Shown here: positions 1-5,252 of the stretch, piece by piece | Numbering within the stretch: position 1 is the first letter of the stretch | Layout of the letters: the number at the start of each line of letters is the position of its first letter | Assembly (NCBI GenBank): GCA_002420305.1 | Contig: DIHT01000168.1 | Location: 1-7,141, forward strand | Length of the DNA stretch: 7,141 bases | Source of the DNA: Akkermansiaceae bacterium UBA5689 | Lineage (GTDB): Bacteria; Verrucomicrobiota; Verrucomicrobiia; Verrucomicrobiales; Akkermansiaceae | Direction: 5' to 3' | Notes under the pieces: generated by a model | The model's database searches: none | Told to the model about the DNA's origin: nothing | Seen by the model: only the letters and a program-made list of their open reading frames with translations | Translations under genes and position numbers: made by a program

Positions 1-92
1 GTGTTCACAAAATTCAACAACTGGGCCGATGAAACAACCGGGGCCACGACCAGCGTCGCAATAAGGAGGAATTTCGCTATGGATTTACGCAT
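1..92 (-). CDS. Start of an exported protein of unknown function (partial, cut by left edge)
   Basis: Reading the minus strand from the ATG at 92-90 gives 30 complete codons that stay open to the window edge. The peptide begins MRKSIAKFLLIATLVV and continues to VSSAQLLNFVN. This is a textbook Sec signal peptide: a basic n-region (R2, K3, K7), a hydrophobic core at residues 8-20, and a likely signal peptidase I cut after S21-S22-A23, leaving Q24 as the mature N-terminus. A weak G-rich stretch (GGGGTG) ends 4 bases before the ATG and could serve as a ribosome binding site. The gene lies 124 bases beyond the rho stop on the same strand, so it may be read through from rho or have its own promoter; I see no convincing promoter boxes. 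The mature part is too short to name a family. The export call is fairly sure; the function is unknown. Confidence 0.7.
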   Translation of the reverse strand, partial: MRKSIAKFLLIATLVVAPVVSSAQLLNFVN

Positions 93-162
93 TGGCACCC
101 CGTTTTCTCTACCCAGAAGCCCCTGTCTGCAAGAAGATTATTAGAGAGAATGTAGTCGCATT

Positions 163-201
163 GTGCTCACATCTCCTAAAATAGAAGCCTGGAGCGAGCA
201 C
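163..201 (-). other. Imperfect inverted repeat in the rho downstream spacer
   Basis: In the 124-base spacer between rho and the next gene, GTGCTC at 163-168 is the reverse complement of GAGCAC at 196-201. Inside it, CTCC at 173-176 can pair with GGAG at 191-194. The result would be a hairpin broken by an asymmetric internal loop. On the minus strand no T-run follows, so it does not look like an intrinsic terminator. It could be a weak 3' end structure for the rho transcript or chance. The rest of the spacer shows nothing I can name beyond an AT-rich patch near 136-143. Confidence 0.2.
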
Positions 202-216
202 CTCGTCTACTTGCGG

Positions 217-1764
217 CTAAATCATACCCCGCATGAGGAGTTCTGCGTTGGTGGAATTTTTCGCCAGCTGCCTCAAAAGGGTTTCCAGAGCCTCACCAAT
301 GGGCAGAGTGGTAAGTGCTCGTCTGATCTCAATCACACGATTCATTTCCTCTGGGTGATAGAGCCGGTCATCATTACGAGTTCCACTCTGAGGAATATGA
401 ATGGCGGGATAAATCCGACTCTCAGCGAGTTCTCGATCGAGACGAATCTCCATATTGCCCGTCCCTTTTAACTCCTCGAAAATGATGTCATCCATCCGAC
501 TTTCTGTTTCCACTAGACAGGTCGCAACGATCGTAAGGCTTCCTCCCTCTTCAACATTTCGGGCAGCTCCAAAAAATTTTCGGGACCTCTGAAGAGCCTG
601 CGGACTCAATCCACCGGATCCAACTGGCCCACCTCCCCGCTGAGAGTTGTTATAACCACGGGCCAGACGAGTCAGGCTATCGAGAAGAATAACAACGTCT
701 TGCCCAAGCTCGACCAATCTTTTCGCTCTCTCGAGCACCAAATCTGACACCTGCGCATGTCGCTTTGAGGGCTCGTCAAAGGTCGAGCTAAACACCTCGG
801 CATCAACCGTCTCTTCAAAATCCGTCACTTCCTCTGGACGTTCATCAAGAAGGAGGACAATCAACTTCGTCTCAGGATGATTAGCTGAAATCGACTTTGC
901 CATCTCCTTAAGGAGAATGGTCTTCCCACCTCGTGGCGGCGCCACAATTAACCCACGCTGACCCTTCCCAAGAGGGGCCACTATATCAATCAGCCTCGCC
1001 GCCATTGCCGATGGGCGCTCAAGAACAAATCGATCTTCTGGGAACAGCGAGGTCAACTGGTCGAACCCCTTGGGGGCATCGAAACTACTAGCCTCGCGGC
1101 CTTCAATAGTAAGAACTTCGAGAGCAGAAAGATATTTGTCGCGCTCCCGTGGAGCTCTAAGCCTCACCCTGACTCTCTGCCCCGCTCGTAGCCCGTGTTG
1201 CTTGAGTATATTCCCTCCAACATAGAAATCATCAGGAGCATTTCGGAAGCTCCTAACGGGATCACGAAGCATCGCATAGTTCTCCTTAGCCTGCTCGAGA
1301 ATCCCCTCTGCTTCCAACTCGGTTCCGTGCTTGGAGTAGAAGGCCAGTAATTCAAAGATCAACGCACCCTTTCCTGCCGCACTGTTCACCTTGAGGGGGA
1401 ACTCCGCGGCAGCATCTAACAGGCTGGAAAGAGAGCGCTCCCGAAATTCATTCACATCAATCTTCTCCGGCACATCATAGGAGGGCTCGGGCTCTTTTTT
1501 AACCGGCTCCACCTGAACTTCCGCCTCTACCCTAGCTCCACCTGCGGCTTCCGCAGCGCTTTCAACGACCACCTCAAGCTCTGCAGTCTTAGCCTTTTCT
1601 TCCTCCTTGCTCTCCTCGCTCTTTTTCGTTGCAGGCGCTTTTTTCCGGGCAGCCTTTTTGGCAGTCTTTTTTGACGCGCTCTTCTTTCTGGGGCTTGCCT
1701 TCTTCTTGCTCACAACCTTCTTGGCTGCGGTTTTTTTCCGGGAACTTTTCTTTTTGGCAGCCAT
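217..1764 (-). CDS. rho: Transcription termination factor Rho with a lysine-rich N-terminal extension
   Basis: Rho is a hexameric RNA-dependent ATPase and helicase that loads on untranslated RNA and releases RNA polymerase. The 515 residues exceed the 419 of E. coli Rho by about one N-terminal extension. Residues 2-50 are nearly all K, A, S, T and R; 51-95 are rich in E, V and A. The Rho core follows: N-terminal helical bundle (about 103-145), cold-shock-like primary RNA-binding domain (about 152-222), then the RecA-type motor. Visible motor motifs are Walker A APPRGGKT (275-282), LLDERPEEVT (305-314) with the catalytic-Glu region, Walker B VVILLDS (357-363), the FFGAARNVEEGGSLT block (397-411), and KGTGNME (433-439), which is the R-loop. 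Two oddities: RNP1, GFGFLR in E. coli, is NYAMLR here (162-167), and the Walker A lysine equivalent to E. coli K181 is R278. The start at 1764 lies 8 bases after the coaE stop without a visible ribosome binding site, so coupled translation is likely. Identity is certain. Confidence 0.97.
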   Translation of the reverse strand: MAAKKKSSRKKTAAKKVVSKKKASPRKKSASKKTAKKAARKKAPATKKSEESKEEEKAKTAELEVVVESAAEAAGGARVEAEVQVEPVKKEPEPSYDVPEKIDVNEFRERSLSSLLDAAAEFPLKVNSAAGKGALIFELLAFYSKHGTELEAEGILEQAKENYAMLRDPVRSFRNAPDDFYVGGNILKQHGLRAGQRVRVRLRAPRERDKYLSALEVLTIEGREASSFDAPKGFDQLTSLFPEDRFVLERPSAMAARLIDIVAPLGKGQRGLIVAPPRGGKTILLKEMAKSISANHPETKLIVLLLDERPEEVTDFEETVDAEVFSSTFDEPSKRHAQVSDLVLERAKRLVELGQDVVILLDSLTRLARGYNNSQRGGGPVGSGGLSPQALQRSRKFFGAARNVEEGGSLTIVATCLVETESRMDDIIFEELKGTGNMEIRLDRELAESRIYPAIHIPQSGTRNDDRLYHPEEMNRVIEIRRALTTLPIGEALETLLRQLAKNSTNAELLMRGMI

Positions 1765-1772
1765 CTGAACAG

Positions 1773-2381
1773 TTAGTTGAGAATGTCTAGGGTCTCTAAG
1801 AAGCGAAAAATCTGGCAGCGCAAGACCTGCTCCGGCCCTTCGTTCCAGAAAACCACGTCGGCACGGTCCACCTTTTCTGAAATGGGGAGCTGGGCGTCGA
1901 GCATGGCCTCTGAGAGGGCATCGTCGTGACCATCGCGGGACTTGAGACGCTCTAACTGGGTTTCACGAGTGGTGGCAACCAGCAGGGAGCTCTCGTATCC
2001 AAAGTCGAATCCACTCTCAAAAAGAAGTGGAACGTCCGCAATGAACATGGACGACCTGCCACTGGTAGCAGTTTCGGCCAGCGACTCAAGACATTCCTCC
2101 CGTGTCAACGGATGTAGGATTTCCTCCAGCGTAGTCCTGGAGCATGCATTACTGAAAACCTCCTCGCGCAAAGCAGTCCGGCTCAAATTTCCAGAAACCC
2201 TGTCAACCACGCTCTCCCCAAGGGCCGAAACGATCTTATCCTGGATCAGCTGATCATTGAGCAGTCGCGATACGGCCTTATCGCAATCGAAAACAACGGC
2301 GCTGGGACACCTCTCCAGTAGGAATCTTCCAAAGGTTGTTTTTCCCGTGGCGATGCCACCGGTCAATGCGAACGAATACAT
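1773..2381 (-). CDS. coaE: Dephospho-CoA kinase
   Basis: CoaE performs the last step of coenzyme A synthesis, phosphorylating the 3'-hydroxyl of the dephospho-CoA ribose with ATP in the cytoplasm. From the chosen ATG the protein is 202 residues, the usual family length. It opens with the P-loop GGIATGKT (8-15), followed by FDCD (31-34), the counterpart of the family's D-x-D motif. Next come the conserved HP (90-91), PLLFE (118-122) in the CoA-binding region, RLKSRD (145-150) in the lid region, and the C-terminal EK...ADVVFWNEG block (169-182). The frame stays open upstream to a GTG at 2438, which would add 19 residues (TTGGTATFTST...). I prefer 2381 because the P-loop then sits at the normal distance from the N-terminus; neither start has a good ribosome binding site. 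The stop is 8 bases before the rho ATG, suggesting a coaE-rho operon. The gene lies after a terminator that closes the secretin unit, so it should have its own promoter, which I could not identify. Confidence 0.95.
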   Translation of the reverse strand: MYSFALTGGIATGKTTFGRFLLERCPSAVVFDCDKAVSRLLNDQLIQDKIVSALGESVVDRVSGNLSRTALREEVFSNACSRTTLEEILHPLTREECLESLAETATSGRSSMFIADVPLLFESGFDFGYESSLLVATTRETQLERLKSRDGHDDALSEAMLDAQLPISEKVDRADVVFWNEGPEQVLRCQIFRFLETLDILN

Positions 2382-2420
2382 GAGGGGATCATTGTTTGAA
2401 GTGCTAGTGAATGTTGCAGT

Positions 2421-2426
2421 TCCTCC
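2421..2426 (-). promoter_or_regulatory. Orphan Shine-Dalgarno-like GGAGGA in the coaE leader
   Basis: The minus strand reads GGAGGA here, the best ribosome-binding sequence in the window. It lies 39 bases before the chosen coaE ATG and just inside the alternative GTG-started reading frame. No usable in-frame start follows at normal spacing. It may be a coincidence of the Gly-Gly codons in the longer reading, a ribosome standby site, or part of the leader of the coaE-rho transcript. The surrounding spacer (2382-2460) shows no promoter boxes that I trust. Confidence 0.2.
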
Positions 2427-2460
2427 GGTGGTGAACACTCAAATCGGTGCCTGACCTTGA

Positions 2461-2483
2461 TTCTTTCTCCAGTCGAGAAAGAA
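2461..2483 (-). other. Second hairpin abutting the terminator
   Basis: TTCTTTCTC at 2461-2469 is the exact reverse complement of GAGAAAGAA at 2475-2483, with a 5-base loop. On the minus strand its first arm is the T-rich tract just downstream of the terminator stem. If transcription continues past the terminator, the RNA can fold into a second 9-pair hairpin stacked directly on the first. It may form the 5' end structure of read-through RNA leading to coaE, or simply be the T-tract plus a chance complement. Confidence 0.4.
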
Positions 2484-2512
2484 AAAGCCCGGCAGTTAGA
2501 CTGCCGGGCTTT
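2484..2512 (-). terminator. Intrinsic terminator after the secretin gene
   Basis: AAAGCCCGGCAGT (2484-2496) and ACTGCCGGGCTTT (2500-2512) are perfect reverse complements. They give a 13-pair stem with a GC-rich middle and a 3-base loop. On the minus strand the stem runs into TTTTTCTTTCTC, a good U-tract. It lies 25 bases after the secretin stop codon. In the plus direction only TTT follows, so it works mainly on the minus strand. It separates the secretin operon from coaE-rho. Confidence 0.9.
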
Positions 2513-2537
2513 GATAAATTCAGTTCGTCGTAACCAC

Positions 2538-5150
2538 CTAGAGAGGAGGCAGAATCCCCTCAGGCCCTCCCCCGAGGTCAGTGCTGACGGGTTCAACGGG
2601 AGTTCCACTCGGGTCTACTTCATTAGGCTTCCGGTAATCCTTACCAGAGGCGTCGATAATCTTAGCGGTCACAAAGATGATCAAATTGCTCTTAATGTTG
2701 CTCTGGGCGTCACTCTTGAATAAGCGGCCGATGAGCGGTATGTCGCTCAGAATCGGAACTCCATCCTCAACATCCTGCACATCTTCGCGCATCAGGCCAC
2801 CAACCGCGACGGTGTGTCCATCGTAGATGGTGATTCCGGTGCTCACACGACGGCTGGAGAAGATGGGCATTTCGATCCGGTTCTCGGTAATCGTGACGGT
2901 CACAGGGTTACCGAAGGCGTCGGTAGCCGGTGAGGTAATTGGGCTCCCATAGTTGATGAAACCTTCGAACTCCACGATCTCGGGCGCAAAGCGCAGATCG
3001 ATGACATATTCATTCGGACCAAGGTTTGGCTCAATCTCAAGAGTCACCCCCGTATTACGGGTTTCGAATGCTGTAGGAGTCGCTGGTGTGACAGGGAAGC
3101 CTCCGGCTCCACCACCACCTCCAATGAGGCCACCACCGCCCTGGTTGCCGAAGCCACCACCAACCTGGTTGGGCAATTCTGGTGGCTCATACTCGGTAGG
3201 GTAAATGAATTCCCGGATAATTTCGATAGTCGCTTTCTGTCCCGGACGGGCAGTCACGCTGGGCGCGGTCATGATGTCGGTGCCCTTCTTCTGAGCGAGG
3301 CCTCTCATGATCATCTGGAGCTGTCCACTATTGAAGAGTCCTGTGAGACTGAGTATCCCGGGCGCAGGACGATTTACCTGAGCACTACGGTTCGGATTGT
3401 TCAGAACAGCGTCAATGCTGTTCCGGGTCACCGCAGTATCACCGCTCCGGTTCGAGGCGGTGACGATGTTCTGTACTGCTGTGTTACTCCCAGCAGGAAT
3501 TCCGGGGATATTGGTGAAGGCTACTGGGCTGATGAAGTCAGCACCGGTTCGGACCTGACCATTCCCCGGTGTTCCTCCACCTAAGAAGAGCTCTTCCGAA
3601 ACTACTCCACCCAATCCGAAGGGGGTAACGACCCAGTCAAAACTGAGTTCATCAGAATTTTCCTGAGCGACCTCGACGAACTTGGTCACGATGCGGATCA
3701 TCTTGGGGCTCCCCCCAAGAATATCTTCAACGAGTTGGTCAACTAGATCCAGATTCTGTGGAGTGTTGCTGACGATCAAAGTCGATGTGCTGGGAATGTA
3801 TTGTGCCGAAGACCCTGGAGGGAACTCGATCCCAGCGTCTTGGAGAATTTCTTTCAACGGGCGTCGCGGCGCCAGCGAACGGTTACCAAGGCCCTCGTCA
3901 TCGCCAGCGAAGGGATCCGCATCTGCGGCGCCGTCTCCGTCACCCCCAGTGCCAATATCATTGAGGAAGGTAGGAGGCACCTTCCACTTCCGAGTGAGAA
4001 CATCTTCGCCTTCAGCAGAGCCAATGGGAAGGAGAGTAACCGCGAAATCGTCTACCTTGAACCTCAGCCGCGCCTGCTCACAGATATACTGGAGAACGCT
4101 CGAGAGTGGGACATTCCGGAGCTTCAGCTCTTTCACCCGGGCCGAGCCGGGGTCAATGGCTCCCAGACCACCCTCAACGTCGAGCTCAGCGTCAGGTGCC
4201 CCTCCACCCCCGATGCGGGGCTTCCGGATCACAAAGTTGATTCCCTTCTTCACAGGGTCGAGCTCCCACTTATCGAGCTCTGTCGCCCGCTGCCTCAGGA
4301 AATCAATCGCCTCTTCAACAGTAGTGTCGTCGAAATCCACAACAGGAATAATCATGTTCTTCAACTTGAACTCGATGTTCACACCTACCGCGGATGGACG
4401 TAATCCACCTACCATGCTGCCGTCGAGTTCGATTGGAGGAGGCACTGCCATTTCCCAAGCGGCATCTACCTCTGCAAGCATTCTTGAACGAGCCTCATCA
4501 AAGGCGGTGCGGTAATGATCCGACTTCAGCTGGTGAATCACTTCCATCCCACGCCGCGCAGCGGAGTTGTATGCATCTACCTGCAGGGCCTTCTGGTATT
4601 CGCGGATCGCGTCATCGAAGAGACCGAGATTCTTGTAGCCTTCAGCCGTGTATAGAAACCGCCTGACCTTATCCACATTGGTGGTGTGGTCATAACTCAG
4701 AGCAGGATTCGTGCGCACCGGATCGTCAAGATATTCGATTTCTTGACGCGCACGCTGATTGTTTGGGTCGATAGAAAGAACCTGATTCAGTTTCTCTCTT
4801 GCCTCCGCATACTTTCCTGTCCGACGAAACTGCTGTGACAACGCCACTGTAGCGTCAGCAAGGTGCGCTTCCAGAACTCGTCTCCGTTCCGCGGTGGCAA
4901 AGCCCCCTGGCAGAACTCCTAGAGCTTCGTTGTAGCTTGTTACCGCTGACTGGTAGTCGCCACCCTGATAGGCCTCGCGGCCAGATCCAAGGAGCTCTTC
5001 GGCCTGACGGACCTTCTCGGAACGGCGCATCATCTCCCTCTTAGCCAGGTCACTTTGAGAAAAGGCGACAGTAGGCACAAGGGTGGCGAGCCCTAGGGAC
5101 AAGGTTAGGACACGAGCCGTGCGGTTGAGTAAATGCTTCGCTGATTGCAT
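2538..5150 (-). CDS. Secretin (PilQ/GspD-type outer-membrane ring protein) with N-terminal TPR repeats, Amuc_1098-like
   Basis: Secretins form large outer-membrane rings through which pili or substrates pass. From the ATG at 5150 the protein is 870 residues. It starts with a signal peptide: basic n-region, hydrophobic core at about 13-27, and a likely cut after VAFS (28-31). TPR-like helical repeats follow at about 44-142 and 162-207, with typical YQGGDYQSAVTSYNEAL and LGLFDDAIREYQKALQVD patterns. Three periplasmic N-type modules come next (about 266-312, 338-377 and 427-482), two of them separated by a Gly/Asp-rich stretch at 398-422. The secretin core spans about 482-832, with TAPSVTARPGQKATIEI (628-644), GVTLEIEPNLG (701-711) and the hallmark VAVGGLMRED...VPILSDIPLIGRLF (781-811). 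A glycine-rich insertion sits at 662-686. The tail is Pro/Gly-rich. An in-frame ATG at 5234 would add 28 basic residues and bury the signal peptide, so I chose 5150, though neither start has a nearby ribosome binding site. This is the last gene before the terminator. It resembles Amuc_1098 of Akkermansia in architecture and neighbours; no lipoprotein cysteine is seen. Confidence 0.93.
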   Translation of the reverse strand: MQSAKHLLNRTARVLTLSLGLATLVPTVAFSQSDLAKREMMRRSEKVRQAEELLGSGREAYQGGDYQSAVTSYNEALGVLPGGFATAERRRVLEAHLADATVALSQQFRRTGKYAEAREKLNQVLSIDPNNQRARQEIEYLDDPVRTNPALSYDHTTNVDKVRRFLYTAEGYKNLGLFDDAIREYQKALQVDAYNSAARRGMEVIHQLKSDHYRTAFDEARSRMLAEVDAAWEMAVPPPIELDGSMVGGLRPSAVGVNIEFKLKNMIIPVVDFDDTTVEEAIDFLRQRATELDKWELDPVKKGINFVIRKPRIGGGGAPDAELDVEGGLGAIDPGSARVKELKLRNVPLSSVLQYICEQARLRFKVDDFAVTLLPIGSAEGEDVLTRKWKVPPTFLNDIGTGGDGDGAADADPFAGDDEGLGNRSLAPRRPLKEILQDAGIEFPPGSSAQYIPSTSTLIVSNTPQNLDLVDQLVEDILGGSPKMIRIVTKFVEVAQENSDELSFDWVVTPFGLGGVVSEELFLGGGTPGNGQVRTGADFISPVAFTNIPGIPAGSNTAVQNIVTASNRSGDTAVTRNSIDAVLNNPNRSAQVNRPAPGILSLTGLFNSGQLQMIMRGLAQKKGTDIMTAPSVTARPGQKATIEIIREFIYPTEYEPPELPNQVGGGFGNQGGGGLIGGGGGAGGFPVTPATPTAFETRNTGVTLEIEPNLGPNEYVIDLRFAPEIVEFEGFINYGSPITSPATDAFGNPVTVTITENRIEMPIFSSRRVSTGITIYDGHTVAVGGLMREDVQDVEDGVPILSDIPLIGRLFKSDAQSNIKSNLIIFVTAKIIDASGKDYRKPNEVDPSGTPVEPVSTDLGGGPEGILPPL

Positions 5151-5252
5151 GGTGTGATAGGGCGGGGTTTTTGGTCGTTTAGAGCTCCTTTGTGAAGCTT
5201 TTTCTCTGAGATAGTGCAGAAAGGGTGAGAACATAGGATTGACTGTGAGGGC
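5151..5252 (-). other. Leader between the Amuc_1099-like gene and the secretin gene
   Basis: This 102-base spacer stays open in the secretin frame back to an ATG at 5234-5232, only 17 bases after the preceding stop. The encoded 28 residues (MFSPFLHYLREK...) are basic and polar and not like an export signal. A Shine-Dalgarno-like AAAGGAG lies near 5185-5191, about 34 bases before the preferred ATG, too far for normal use and with no other start behind it. I read this as an untranslated leader; a longer secretin precursor remains possible. Confidence 0.4.

Noticed and set aside
163..201. Intrinsic terminator for rho
   Set aside because: The inverted repeat is interrupted, has a long loop, and is not followed by a T-run on the minus strand, so I list it only as a weak structure.
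2363..2608. Minus-strand open frame running from the secretin end over the terminator into coaE
   Set aside because: It crosses the terminator stem and overlaps two well-supported genes in another frame; the product shows no family features.
2457..2723. Plus-strand open frame starting near the terminator
   Set aside because: Its first part is the hairpin region and the rest is antisense to the secretin C-terminus. No domain is recognised.
3093..3167. Tandem DNA repeat (microsatellite) in the glycine-rich secretin segment
   Set aside because: The codons for glycine vary (GGT, GGC, GGA), and no exact repeat unit recurs more than briefly. It is a protein-level compositional bias rather than a DNA repeat.
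3801..4403. Second plus-strand open frame of 200 codons in the same stretch
   Set aside because: It overlaps both the secretin gene and the other antisense frame, with no domain or start signal. The minus-strand gene explains the open frame.
3682..4515. Long plus-strand open frame of 277 codons opposite the secretin gene
   Set aside because: It lies wholly antisense to strongly conserved secretin modules, its product is Ser/Pro/Arg-rich low-complexity sequence, and it has no recognisable domain. It is the expected shadow of the coding strand.
2538..5150. Type III or classical type II secretion secretin
   Set aside because: The core alone cannot separate secretin families, but no secretion-system partner genes are present, and the TPR N-terminus and neighbours fit the Amuc_1098-type cluster better.
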